Source: Halopelagius inordinatus
GTDB taxonomy: Archaea; Halobacteriota; Halobacteria; Halobacteriales; Haloferacaceae
NCBI RefSeq assembly: GCF_900113245.1
Contig: NZ_FOOQ01000001.1
Span: 496,001 to 560,000, forward strand
Direction: 5' to 3'
Length of the DNA: 64,000 bases
Shown here: positions 17,672 through 25,557 of the stretch, in pieces
Position numbering within the stretch: the stretch's first letter is position 1
Layout of the letters: every line of letters begins with the position of its first letter
The notes under the pieces: model-generated
What the model saw: the letters and a program-made list of their open reading frames with translations, nothing else
The model's database searches: none
Told to the model about the DNA's origin: nothing
Made by a program: the position numbers and the translations under genes

Positions 17672-19224
17672 GCGCTCACCTCCTCACACTCACCGGCGGG
17701 ACATCTCCCGTCCGCGTGCGCGAGGAACTCGCGTTCGAACGCGTCGATCGCGGTGTCTATGGTTCGACCGGCGGTCCGGCCGAAGTCGCAGGTGCTCGTC
17801 GCTCGCATCGTGCGGGCGAGTTCCCGGAGCATGTCGTCGTCGTAGTCGCCGTCGTACACGTCCCGGAGCATCCCGACCAACTGTTTCGACCCCTCGCGGC
17901 AGGGCGCGCACCGCCCGCAGTTCTCGTCGCGCGCGAACCGGGCGCGCTTGCCCGCCGTCGCCACCGCGCATTTGTCGTCGTCGAACAGTTCGACGATACC
18001 CTCGGTGCCGAGGTTCGCGGCGTCTAAGGCCGACGACGACGCCGCGTGGTCGAGGTGCCGCGTGACGCCGCCGAACTGCCCGCCGACGACGACCATCTTC
18101 GGCGACCCCTCGAACCCGACGGCGTCGCGGACCGCAGAGAGCGACCCGCCCGTCGGGAGTTCGACCGTCGCGGGCGCGTCCACGTCGCCGGTCACGCTCA
18201 GCAGTCGCGTACCCGGGTCGGCGTCGTCCGCGCTGAATCGCTCCGGGTTCGCGAGGGCGGCGCGAACCTGCGCGAACGTCCGCGGCGTGTGGACGAGCGT
18301 CGGCCGCCCGTAGAGACCGTGAACGGCCGTCGAGGGGGGTCTGAGGCGCGCTTCGATTCGCTCCGACCCCTCCAGCGCTTCGAGCGCCATCGTCGGTTCG
18401 CCGGCGATGTACCGGTCGGGCCCGGCGACGACTTCCGGCCGGGACTCGATGCGTCCCGCTTCGAGGAGTGCGTCGGCCGCCTCTCGCACGCGACGGCGCG
18501 GAAGGTCGGCGTCGGTGGCGTACACCACCACGTCCGTCGCCCCGACGGCGTCGGCCGCCAGCGCCGCCCCCTCGACGACGCTCGCGGGGTCGGACTCCAA
18601 GAGCAGCGAGTCCGCCCGGTTCCGCTGGTCGCGGTCGTTCGCGTTGACCACCACCACCGGGTCGCCCTCCGTCTCTCGCGCCGTCTCCCACGCGTCGCCG
18701 ACCGACTCGTCGCGGTGGGCGTCTCCCCGACCCCGGCCGAGGATTCCGACGTCCGAGACGCGTTCGCGGACGGTCTCCGGGTCGGTCACGGGCAGTGGGT
18801 CGGGAACCTCGCTCGCGGTGACCCATCCGCACCGTTCGAGGATGCGGCGACGGCCGACCGAGAGGGGCCCCTCGCTCGGCGTCGGGAGCGTCTCCGCGTC
18901 CTCGTCGTGTTCGACGACGGCCGTCGCGTCGTCGACCGGGAGGCGCCCGGATTCGAGCGTCTCGACGATTCGTCGCGCGCGCGCGCCGCCGCAGTTCGCG
19001 TGGTACGTGGTCCGTCCGTCGAGCGAACAGAGCACCAACGGTTCCAGTCGGTCGATTCCCGTCGGTCCGGTCTCTCGGACCACGGCGTCGTTCGCCGCGC
19101 CTCTGGCCCTGTCGAAGACGGCTTCCGACGAGGAGACGCGGCGTCCTTCGTCTGGCCCGCCTCGGTGACCGTACGACCCGACTGTGACCCGGACGGTCGG
19201 ACCGCTATCGCCCGTTGTTGACAT
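17668..19224 (-). CDS. fdhB: NuoF/HoxF-like formate dehydrogenase beta subunit, degenerate nucleotide loop
   Basis: The 518-residue protein resembles NuoF and FdhB, which transfer electrons between FMN/NAD and iron-sulfur clusters. A C-terminal 4Fe-4S domain is intact: NCGRCAPCREG (C436, C439, C442) and STCDFG (C479). The soluble-ligand-binding beta-grasp region lies near 345-400. The glycine-rich flavin/NADH loop, GRGGAGFPTGLKW in homologues, reads GRGRGDAHRDESVG here (about 163-176), with the Phe, Pro, Thr and Lys gone. The residues after it still follow the family (VVVNANDRDQ). Whether it binds FMN and NAD is therefore open. It is the first gene of the operon; a TATA-like box lies upstream. 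Confidence 0.82.
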   Translation of the reverse strand: MSTTGDSGPTVRVTVGSYGHRGGPDEGRRVSSSEAVFDRARGAANDAVVRETGPTGIDRLEPLVLCSLDGRTTYHANCGGARARRIVETLESGRLPVDDATAVVEHDEDAETLPTPSEGPLSVGRRRILERCGWVTASEVPDPLPVTDPETVRERVSDVGILGRGRGDAHRDESVGDAWETARETEGDPVVVVNANDRDQRNRADSLLLESDPASVVEGAALAADAVGATDVVVYATDADLPRRRVREAADALLEAGRIESRPEVVAGPDRYIAGEPTMALEALEGSERIEARLRPPSTAVHGLYGRPTLVHTPRTFAQVRAALANPERFSADDADPGTRLLSVTGDVDAPATVELPTGGSLSAVRDAVGFEGSPKMVVVGGQFGGVTRHLDHAASSSALDAANLGTEGIVELFDDDKCAVATAGKRARFARDENCGRCAPCREGSKQLVGMLRDVYDGDYDDDMLRELARTMRATSTCDFGRTAGRTIDTAIDAFEREFLAHADGRCPAGECEEVSA

Positions 19225-19242
19225 ACACCTGTTTCCGGACAG

Positions 19243-19262
19243 TACTGATGAAAGGTTTATTG
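19243..19262 (-). promoter_or_regulatory. Probable promoter of the formate dehydrogenase operon
   Basis: Read on the minus strand, CCAATAAACCTTTCAT lies about 30 bases before ATG 19224 and contains a TATA-like AATAAACC. It implies a very short 5' leader. Inferred from position and composition. Confidence 0.45.
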
Positions 19263-19283
19263 GCGGTTTACTTACCTTTGGGC

Positions 19284-19592
19284 TCAGAACGGCGCCGTGA
19301 GGTGAGAGTCCCCGCCGCTCCGACGACGCCAGAGCAGAACCAAAACGAGAGCGAAGACGGCCACTCCGAGGGCGAGTTTGGCGCGCCCGATGCCGCCGGA
19401 CTCCTCCGACTCGTCCGCCTCAGTCTCGTCGTCCGTCCCCGCCGTCACGTCCCCCTCGGCCTGCGCGTCGGCGGTGGACCGGACCGTCGTCTCGTCCGGT
19501 TTCGTCGTCTCCTCTTCGGTCTCTTCTTCGGCCTGCGTCTGTTCGTCCGTCTGTTCTTCTTCCGTCTCTTTCGTCTCTGCGTCCGAAGACAT
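19284..19592 (-). CDS. Small acidic single-span membrane protein
   Basis: The 102-residue protein has an N-terminal two thirds made almost only of Glu, Asp, Thr and Ser, then one hydrophobic helix (GRAKLALGVAVFALVLVLLW) and a short Arg-rich tail. This arrangement predicts a C-terminally anchored protein with a long disordered acidic region outside or inside the membrane. ATG 19592 is preferred; the frame stays open further upstream but then overlaps the divergent MinD gene. It lies between the fdh operon and minD and has no recognisable domain. Function unknown. Confidence 0.65.
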   Translation of the reverse strand: MSSDAETKETEEEQTDEQTQAEEETEEETTKPDETTVRSTADAQAEGDVTAGTDDETEADESEESGGIGRAKLALGVAVFALVLVLLWRRRSGGDSHLTAPF

Positions 19593-19658
19593 ACGCCCCA
19601 GTACGCTCGGGGGGAAGGTAGTCGTTCGCCACAGCGTCAGTCTCGGCAGTCGAGTTTC

Positions 19659-19671
19659 AACACTTTTGACG
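19659..19671 (+). promoter_or_regulatory. Probable TATA box of the MinD-type gene
   Basis: AACACTTTTGACG is about 26 bases before ATG 19692, the leaderless spacing of haloarchaea. Moderate match to consensus. Confidence 0.4.
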
Positions 19672-19691
19672 GAGGACCGCATCGCGCCGGT

Positions 19692-20468
19692 ATGGTCGAG
19701 GCGTTCGCCGTCGCGAGTGGGAAAGGTGGAACCGGGAAGACGACGAGTACGCTCGCACTCGGGATGGCTCTCGCCGAACGGTACGACGTGACCGTCATCG
19801 ACGCCGACACGGGCATGGCGAACATGCTGTTTCACACCGGGTTAGACGACGCCGACGTGACGCTTCACGACCTGTTGGTCGCTGACCGCGACGCGGCCGT
19901 CGGAGACGCCGTCTACGATCGGTTCGGACTCTCTGTCGTCCCCTGCGGGACGAGTCTCGACGCGTTCGAGGCTGCCGAACCCGCGCGCCTCCGCGAGGTG
20001 GTCGCGGAGTTAGCCGCCGACACGGACGTCCTCCTTTTGGACTCGCCGGCGGCCCTCGGGTCCAAGAGCGCCGTCTTGCCCGTCGTTCTCGCGGACCGCG
20101 TGGTGGTCGTCCTCCAACCGACGGTCCCCTCGCTCTCGGACGGGCTGAAGGTACAGGAGTACGCGCGCTCCTACGGGACGGAGACGGCGGGCGTCCTCTT
20201 CAACCGCGTCCGTCCGGACGCGGACGTCGAACAGGTGTCAGAGCAGGCGGCGCGCTACTTCGGCGGGACGACGCTTTCTGCCGTCCCCGAAAGCGACGCG
20301 GTACGGGCGGCCCGCCGCGAGGGAAAACCCCTGTTGGCGCACGCGCCGGAGGACCCGGCGGCCGACGCCTTCCGCGACGCCGCGGAGTCGTTGGACGTCC
20401 GCCCCGGCGGCGACGCGGCGGGCGTCGCGGACCGGTTCCGAAGCGCAGTCGTCCCCGATCGGGTGTGA
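19692..20468 (+). CDS. MinD/ParA-type ATPase
   Basis: The 258-residue protein is a deviant-Walker P-loop ATPase: SGKGGTGKTTSTLALG holds the signature Lys and the Walker A Lys, VIDADTGMANM the switch Asp and VLLLDSPAAL the Walker B. Haloarchaea carry several MinD paralogues that position archaella, chemoreceptors or other surface structures at the pole, so a positioning or partition role is likely. The C-terminus lacks an obvious amphipathic membrane helix of bacterial MinD. It overlaps the next gene (GTGA), and a third gene follows in the same direction, so the partner proteins are probably those two. Confidence 0.9.
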   Translation: MVEAFAVASGKGGTGKTTSTLALGMALAERYDVTVIDADTGMANMLFHTGLDDADVTLHDLLVADRDAAVGDAVYDRFGLSVVPCGTSLDAFEAAEPARLREVVAELAADTDVLLLDSPAALGSKSAVLPVVLADRVVVVLQPTVPSLSDGLKVQEYARSYGTETAGVLFNRVRPDADVEQVSEQAARYFGGTTLSAVPESDAVRAARREGKPLLAHAPEDPAADAFRDAAESLDVRPGGDAAGVADRFRSAVVPDRV

Positions 20469-21022
20469 CCGTGTCCGCCGAGGTGCAGATACCCGAAGGC
20501 GACCTGATTCGCTCGCGCGTCGTCTCCGACGCCGGCGTCACGCTCTCTGCGGCCCTCGACGGCGAGTTGACGGGCTACGCCGTCGTCGAACCGCAGGACG
20601 CGCTTCTGTTGGGCGAGGGGGGCCGCGCCGTCCTCACGTTCGAAGGCGGGGTTCCGGTGTCGGCGTACGACCCCTCGACGGACCGCGGCGGAAGCGACGC
20701 CCTCGCCGACTTCGCCGTCGCGGGCCCGTACCGCGTCGAAGTGTACGAACTCCCGGCGTCGGCGCTCGAACCGGCCCACCGGGCCGAGGACCTGCGAGTC
20801 TCCCCGACCGAACCCGCAGACCGGTTGGCCGACGACGGGACTCTCGTCGACCGAACCCGCCAGGCGACGCCCGAAGAGAGACTCGAAGACGAGGCCGAAG
20901 AGAGCGCAGTCGCGGAGTTTCTCGCGGACGCAGAACGCATCGAGTCCATCCGGGAGGAGGCGCGCGAGGAGGCGGCCGCGCGCGCCGAAGAGTGGGGACT
21001 CACAGAGCAGTTAGAGGAGTGA
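20465..21022 (+). CDS. Conserved haloarchaeal protein, partner of MinD-type ATPase
   Basis: I do not recognise a family with confidence. The 185-residue protein has a beta-rich N-terminal part (about 1-100, with short alternating hydrophobic stretches) and a long charged helical C-terminus (about 130-185, rich in Glu, Ala and Arg) that could form a coiled coil. No membrane span or catalytic motif is visible. Start GTG 20465 overlaps the ATPase stop by four bases, which strongly suggests translational coupling and a joint role. It might be an adaptor of the ATPase; that is inference from position alone. Confidence 0.75.
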   Translation: MTVSAEVQIPEGDLIRSRVVSDAGVTLSAALDGELTGYAVVEPQDALLLGEGGRAVLTFEGGVPVSAYDPSTDRGGSDALADFAVAGPYRVEVYELPASALEPAHRAEDLRVSPTEPADRLADDGTLVDRTRQATPEERLEDEAEESAVAEFLADAERIESIREEAREEAAARAEEWGLTEQLEE

Positions 21023-21030
21023 GAGCGGGG

Positions 21031-21084
21031 CCGAACCGCACCGACCGCACCGACTGTGCCGACTGCACCCACCGCACCGACTAA
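21031..21084. repeat. Low-complexity ACCGCACCGACT-type repeat
   Basis: A degenerate repeat of ACCGCACCG / ACCGACT units spans the gap before, and the first codons of, the next gene. It encodes the odd PTAPTAPT start of that protein and makes its start codon uncertain. Confidence 0.5.
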
Positions 21085-21847
21085 CTCCTCGGCCGCCGAA
21101 CGGGAACGCGTGACCGTTCTCACGCTAGTTCCGCTTCGGACGGCGGCGGACTTCGCCGACTGGTTTCGCCCCGGCGCGGAGTACGTCCTCCGGGTGGCCG
21201 ACGGGATGGGACTCGAAACCGAGGGGCTGTCGGCCGTCGTAGACGAGGCGGAGGCGGCGATGCGCGACGACCGGGCCGGGAGCGACGTCTCCGAACCCGT
21301 CGCCCGCGTCGTCTCCTCTGCCCTCCTCGCGGACGCCGCGTTCGGACCGCCGTTCTTGGAGTGGACGCCTGTCTGGTACGAACTCGCGTTGGCCGGGCCG
21401 ACGCGCTACGCAGACTGGCGACTCCGCCGAGTCGCCGCGCGGTACGCGGAGACGCTCGACTCCGTCTCGGTGCCGCGGTACAGTCGCCCCCGCGACGTCC
21501 TCGTCGAGGGCCGTCCGGCGACTGCGTTCGTCTCGGGGTTCACGGACAGATTCGCGTTCGCGTCGGCTCTCCTCCACGTCGAGTGGTTCGCCCCCGTCGC
21601 CCGGGAGTGGGGTCTGTCGCTTCCCTCCGGTCTGGTCGAACGGACGCGCCGCGAGACGGTCGAACTGTACGCCGGTCGGCGTTCGGTTGCCGACCTCTCG
21701 CCCGACGTTCGCCGGTTTCAGCGCCTGCTCTTTACGGACGAGACGTGGGTTCGCGACGTGGACGACCGGTACGGACTCGATAGCGCCCTCTTCTCGGTGT
21801 GGGAGCGAGTGTTGCGGCGCGAACGGAGACGATTCGCGGCAGAATAG
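21056..21847 (+). CDS. Conserved haloarchaeal protein of unknown function
   Basis: The 263-residue soluble protein has no motif I can name. It is rich in Arg, Trp and aromatic residues with a probable all-helical core (about 25-255). It follows the MinD-type ATPase and its overlapped partner on the same strand, 33 bases downstream, so it probably belongs to the same functional set. GTG 21056 gives an N-terminus made from a low-complexity repeat; GTG 21110 (starting VTVLTLVPL) is a credible alternative and would remove that segment. Codon use matches neighbours. Function unknown. Confidence 0.75.
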   Translation: MPTAPTAPTNSSAAERERVTVLTLVPLRTAADFADWFRPGAEYVLRVADGMGLETEGLSAVVDEAEAAMRDDRAGSDVSEPVARVVSSALLADAAFGPPFLEWTPVWYELALAGPTRYADWRLRRVAARYAETLDSVSVPRYSRPRDVLVEGRPATAFVSGFTDRFAFASALLHVEWFAPVAREWGLSLPSGLVERTRRETVELYAGRRSVADLSPDVRRFQRLLFTDETWVRDVDDRYGLDSALFSVWERVLRRERRRFAAE

Positions 21848-21879
21848 TTCCGCGACGGCCGACGCGGCGCGGCGACGGT

Positions 21880-22248
21880 TCAGACGCCGGGGATGCCCAA
21901 CGCGTCGGGCGTGACGACGCCGAGCGTACCGAGTGCAAAGAGGATGACCACGGCGACCAACCACGCGACGATGCCGATGCCCGCCGCAGTCCCCCACCCG
22001 CCGGGGTATATCCAGTTTATGACGCCCACCCAGATGACGAGCATCAGTATCGGGCCGACGAGGGGGATGCCGCCGAGAAAGTAACTCACCAACGCCCACA
22101 CCGTCGCGCCGACGAGAGCGGTGAGTATCGCCCGGCGAAATCCGGTGTCGCGGTCCACCAGCAGTTTCGCGCCGGCGGAGATGCCGGCGGCACCGACGAG
22201 CAGTCCCACGAACCAGATGAGCGCCGAAGAGACGATGCTCTCTACCAT
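21880..22248 (-). CDS. Small integral membrane protein, four predicted helices
   Basis: The 122-residue protein is almost wholly hydrophobic, with about four transmembrane helices (near 5-25, 35-57, 62-82, 92-113) and few charges between them. No family motif is recognised. ATG 22248 is chosen because it sits two bases after the stop of the upstream amphi-Trp gene, so the two form an operon; the longer frame would overlap that gene. A structural or transport role cannot be told apart. Confidence 0.7.
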   Translation of the reverse strand: MVESIVSSALIWFVGLLVGAAGISAGAKLLVDRDTGFRRAILTALVGATVWALVSYFLGGIPLVGPILMLVIWVGVINWIYPGGWGTAAGIGIVAWLVAVVILFALGTLGVVTPDALGIPGV

Positions 22249-22250
22249 CG

Positions 22251-22493
22251 TTATTTGTTCCGTTTCCACCGGGCGTTGAGTTCTATCGACTCCTTGTTGC
22301 CGCGGAGCATCGACGACCGCTCTATGACCTCTATCTCCGTCTTCACGTTCGGCGTCGGACTCAGGTTCACGCTCTTGTTCCCGACGGGGATGTTCGCCTC
22401 CGACTCCCCGTCGAACTGGTCGGCCAGGTCTCGGAGGTATTCAGCGAACTCCTGTCTGTCCATCGTCTGACTGGATTCTGTCGAACTCGCCAT
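22251..22493 (-). CDS. Amphi-Trp domain protein
   Basis: The 80-residue protein matches the small amphi-Trp domain family of halophiles and some bacteria: an N-terminal helix with FAEYLRDLADQF, then the beta-rich core with IEVIERSS and a C-terminal ELNARWKR where the family has its conserved aromatic/basic end. The domain is found alone or fused to others; its biochemical role is not established. It is the first gene of a two-gene operon with a small membrane protein. Confidence 0.8.
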   Translation of the reverse strand: MASSTESSQTMDRQEFAEYLRDLADQFDGESEANIPVGNKSVNLSPTPNVKTEIEVIERSSMLRGNKESIELNARWKRNK

Positions 22494-22640
22494 ACCCGTT
22501 GACTTGGTTCGATGCTCGAAAAGAGTGCGGGCCGAATCGACGAGCGAATTAGATTATCGCGCGTATTTCACGATATAGACACACTCTCCGTTCGATATTG
22601 CTACTCCGAGCCGAGTTACGGTGACCGCCGCAGTCGCGGC

Positions 22641-23168
22641 TTACGCGACGGGGCGGACGACGACGGTGACAGTACTCCGCTCTCCGGGGCCGACGACCGA
22701 GAGGTCGAACGCCGCGGCGACGACAGTCGTCTCGCCCGCGCGGTCCTGGACGACGACGCCGTCTTCGACGACGCAGGACCCGAAGTTCCGGCCGTCACCG
22801 CGCGGACACCGTCGCCCCGCCCACCGCGCGGCGGCCGACCCGTTCGCGGAGACGGTGAGCGACCGTTCGTCGCCCGCCCTGTCCCGGGCGAGGCGGCGCG
22901 CGTCGGCGTCGACGGCGTCCCGAACCGTCTCGGCCGCGGCGTCGCGCCTGCCCCACGTGTACGCTCCGTCCACGTCGGCGGACGCGACGACGAGCGACGT
23001 TCGGAGCGTCTCGCGCGCCTCGTCGAGTCTCGACGGGTCGGTCGGTCCGGGAGTCTCCGTCCGGTCGGCGTCGTAGCCGAGTTGCGCGTACGCCACCGTC
23101 ATCGGAACGAGGGCGACGGCGACGACGACGGCGGCCAGGAGGACGACCTGTCCTCGGTCCGCAGTCAT
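22641..23168 (-). CDS. Pilin-like secreted protein of the pilus operon
   Basis: The 175-residue protein begins MTADRGQVVLLAAVVVAVALVP, a short charged leader and a hydrophobic helix of the kind found in haloarchaeal pilin-like (class III signal peptide-like) proteins. The remainder is a small beta-rich ectodomain with three Cys (RRCPRGDG, GSCVVED). It is the last gene of a run of overlapping genes with a TadA-like ATPase and TadC-like platform protein, so it is probably a minor pseudopilin. Start overlaps the upstream gene's stop (ATGA). The exact function is unknown. Confidence 0.75.
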   Translation of the reverse strand: MTADRGQVVLLAAVVVAVALVPMTVAYAQLGYDADRTETPGPTDPSRLDEARETLRTSLVVASADVDGAYTWGRRDAAAETVRDAVDADARRLARDRAGDERSLTVSANGSAAARWAGRRCPRGDGRNFGSCVVEDGVVVQDRAGETTVVAAAFDLSVVGPGERSTVTVVVRPVA

Positions 23169-23602
23169 ACGTACCACACCCAGAGCGTCACCGTGCATCC
23201 GGCGCTCTGCCGTTCGGCGTGCCCCGTCGGGAGTCCGTCGGGCCGCGGCGGCCCGGCGTCTCCGTGCGGGGTGACGAGGCGGAACGACACCGGTTCCGAG
23301 AGGACGGCGTCGAGGCGCGTCGCCAACGCCTCGCGTTCGTTCTCGAACGCCGACTCGGACCGGCAGGCGGCGGTCAGTCGCGAGATGCCGCTTCCCGTCG
23401 GCGGTTCGGCCGCCAGAACCGAGAGCGCGTCCGACGCCGTGCGGTCGAGGTGCCGTGCGGCGTCTGCGTCGCCGTCCGCGCCGACGGGCGCGAGGGCGAA
23501 CCCCGACGCCACGGCGACGACGAGGAGGATGCCGACGACGGCTTCCGCGAGTGACGTGGCGAGTTGGGCGCGCCCGCCGCACGTCCCGTCTCCGTCAGGC
23601 AC
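23165..23602 (-). CDS. Pilin-like protein of the pilus operon
   Basis: This 145-residue protein has an N-terminal charged segment (to about residue 12), one hydrophobic helix (LAEAVVGILLVVAVASGFAL) and an extracellular-type domain with three Cys-containing segments and an aromatic C-terminus (LWVWYV). The pattern is that of a minor pseudopilin. Start GTG 23602 overlaps the upstream gene and the stop overlaps the next ATG, so translation is coupled. I assign role from context and topology rather than by family match. Confidence 0.72.
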   Translation of the reverse strand: MPDGDGTCGGRAQLATSLAEAVVGILLVVAVASGFALAPVGADGDADAARHLDRTASDALSVLAAEPPTGSGISRLTAACRSESAFENEREALATRLDAVLSEPVSFRLVTPHGDAGPPRPDGLPTGHAERQSAGCTVTLWVWYV

Positions 23603-24275
23603 CGACGGTCACCACCAACTGTTCGGTCGTCGCGTTCGTCTCGGTCCACCGAACGACCGCCGTCGCGTTCCGGCCGCCTTCGAGCGCGAACGACAGTCTC
23701 GGCGACGCGACGGGCGGGACGGAAGCGACGTACTCGCCTTCGAGTCCCGACGCGTCGTGGAGAATCACCCGGTCGTTCGCCCGAACCGTCGTCACCGTCG
23801 CGTTCTCGCGGGCGGAGACTTCGAGTCCGACGCGTCTCACCCGGTCGGGGAGCGACACCGCCGTCCGTCCGGAGAGGTCCACCGTCTCCGTTCGAGGCGT
23901 CCCCTTTTCGACGCGGACGACTCTGCGGACGGTCGGACCGTCCGGGTCGCCCCGTTCGAGTAGCGTCTCGTTCCCGAGTCGGACGCGAACCGCGCGGCCG
24001 CGGACGGGCGGCGCGAGTCGGTCGAGTTCCGATGCGTTCAGCGCTCGCACCGCGGTTCGATTCAGGACGTTCGCGCGCCGCGTGTGGTTCGCGTCGGCGG
24101 CGACGAGGCGCGCGCCGGCCGCCTCGGCGGCGTGTCTCGTTCCCGGGTCCCGGTCCGCGCCGCCGAGTGCCCGGTCCGCGAGTGCGACGCTTCCGACCGT
24201 CGCGGCGGTCAGGAGGACGACTGCGGCGGCGAGAGCCAACAGGTTCGCCTGTCCGCGCGAGGACGCGGCGGTCAC
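23595..24275 (-). CDS. Pilin-like protein of the pilus operon
   Basis: The 226-residue protein starts with RGQANLLALAAAVVLLTAAT, a leader-plus-helix typical of haloarchaeal pseudopilins, then a larger predicted ectodomain (about 45-226) rich in Thr, Val and Asn-X-Thr sequons (NRT, NHT, NAT), which suggest surface N-glycosylation. No Cys. GTG 24275 overlaps the previous gene's stop (GTGA), and the 3' end overlaps the next gene by 8 bases. Role inferred from operon. Confidence 0.72.
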   Translation of the reverse strand: MTAASSRGQANLLALAAAVVLLTAATVGSVALADRALGGADRDPGTRHAAEAAGARLVAADANHTRRANVLNRTAVRALNASELDRLAPPVRGRAVRVRLGNETLLERGDPDGPTVRRVVRVEKGTPRTETVDLSGRTAVSLPDRVRRVGLEVSARENATVTTVRANDRVILHDASGLEGEYVASVPPVASPRLSFALEGGRNATAVVRWTETNATTEQLVVTVGA

Positions 24276-24817
24276 GGCGTCGCCTCCACCTCGGTGGCTC
24301 CGTCGGTCGGCGTCTCGTTCGCCGCTTCGGTCCAGTTGCCGTTCGCCAAGCGGACGCGCGGGCCGCGCGCCCCTCGACCGACGACGACCCACGACCGGTC
24401 CGAACTCGTCCACGTCCCCGTCACGTTCGACACCCGCGACGGCACCGCGAGTCGGACGCGCCCCCCGATACCCGCGTTCGGGTGGTCGAGGACGAGCGTC
24501 TCGTTCGCCGCGCGCACGCGGTACGGGTCGCCGCGGATGGTGTCCGGAAGCGGGACGGTGACGGCGCGTTCGACGCCGACGGACCCCGCTGGAACCGCGC
24601 CCTCGACGCGTTCTGCGGCCCCGACGAGGGCGCGTTCTCCCACTTCCGCCCCCGCGGCGGTCCGGTAGTCGGGGACGACGCCGCCGTAAAGCGTCGTCGT
24701 CAGCAACGCCACGAAGAGGACGGCGATGCCGACTTCGAGGCCCTTGCCGACGACGGGAGAGAGCGCTCGGTCCGCGGCGTCGGCCCGCCCCCGCATCCCG
24801 CCGCGCCGACGCCCCAT
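24272..24817 (-). CDS. Pilin-like protein of the pilus operon
   Basis: The 181-residue protein has an Arg-rich N-terminus (MGRRRGGMRGR), the segment ADRALSPVVGKGLEVGIAVLF resembling an archaeal pilin processing region and helix, then a beta-rich ectodomain with several N-glycosylation sequons (NET, NVT, NWT). ATG 24817 overlaps the upstream stop as TGATG. The protein is probably processed and exported, a minor component of the surface structure assembled by the TadA/TadC pair. Confidence 0.72.
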   Translation of the reverse strand: MGRRRGGMRGRADAADRALSPVVGKGLEVGIAVLFVALLTTTLYGGVVPDYRTAAGAEVGERALVGAAERVEGAVPAGSVGVERAVTVPLPDTIRGDPYRVRAANETLVLDHPNAGIGGRVRLAVPSRVSNVTGTWTSSDRSWVVVGRGARGPRVRLANGNWTEAANETPTDGATEVEATP

Positions 24818-25557
24818 CAGGCCACCTCCAGTCGCAGGTCGTGAACGACGAGGCGGACGCTCCGCCGCCCGGGGAAGGCGGCGACGACGCTCTCTGCGCC
24901 GTCGTCGTCGAAGTCGCGCCGCGTCGTCGTCGCGCCCCTGTCCTCGAAGTATCGCTCCCACGGGCCGGGCGCGGACGTCTCGACTGCGACCCGATAGCGG
25001 TTCTCCGGGAGCGCCGTTCTCTCGTGGGTGGTGTTCGTCCGGAACGTCACGTCTGCGGCCGTTCCGAGCGCGGAGACGGAGTCGGAGCCGGTCGCGTTGA
25101 GGACCGGAACGCCGACGTAGAGCGTTCCGTTCGCGGGTTCGATTGCGGGGGACGAACCCATCCGTCCGACGCCCGAGTGGGTCGTCGTCACCGCGCCCGC
25201 GTGGGAGGCGACGCGACGGCTCTCGCCTCCGGTTTCGTAGACGACACCGCCCGCGTGGGCCGTCCACACGACGGCCGAGTCGTTCAGGATGCGGACCGTC
25301 CGATTGACGACGCGGAGCGTCCCGCCGGAGATTCGAACCGTCGATTCGCCTCGGCCCGCGTTGGCCGCGGGGTCCAACGAGTCGTCGAGTGCGTCCGCGA
25401 CGCGCGCGGATTCGCTCGCGGCGACGCCGTCTTGGACGGCGGTTCCGGCGGCGGCGGTGAGGACGCCGATACCGACGACGGTCATCGCCAAGAGGAGGGC
25501 GACGCCGACGACGGCCGACTGGGCTCTGTCGCTTCGGTCGTCTGCCTCTCCGCTCAT
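24817..25557 (-). CDS. Pilin-like protein with archaeal type IV pilin N-terminus
   Basis: At 246 residues this is the largest pilin-like member. Its N-terminus RAQSAVVGVALLLAMTVVGIG follows the haloarchaeal type IV pilin pattern (polar residues, small residues, long hydrophobic helix), and the ectodomain (about 40-246) carries Asn sequons (NRT, NGT, NAT, NTT). It overlaps the TadC-like gene (ATGA) and the next pilin-like gene. I see no prepilin peptidase in the window, so processing would rely on an unlinked one. Confidence 0.78.
   Translation of the reverse strand: MSGEADDRSDRAQSAVVGVALLLAMTVVGIGVLTAAAGTAVQDGVAASESARVADALDDSLDPAANAGRGESTVRISGGTLRVVNRTVRILNDSAVVWTAHAGGVVYETGGESRRVASHAGAVTTTHSGVGRMGSSPAIEPANGTLYVGVPVLNATGSDSVSALGTAADVTFRTNTTHERTALPENRYRVAVETSAPGPWERYFEDRGATTTRRDFDDDGAESVVAAFPGRRSVRLVVHDLRLEVA

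Noticed and set aside
22512-23963. Plus-strand frame opposite the pilin-like genes
   Set aside because: The opposite strand has overlapping genes with pilin-like N-termini; this frame lacks any domain and is Arg/Ser-rich.
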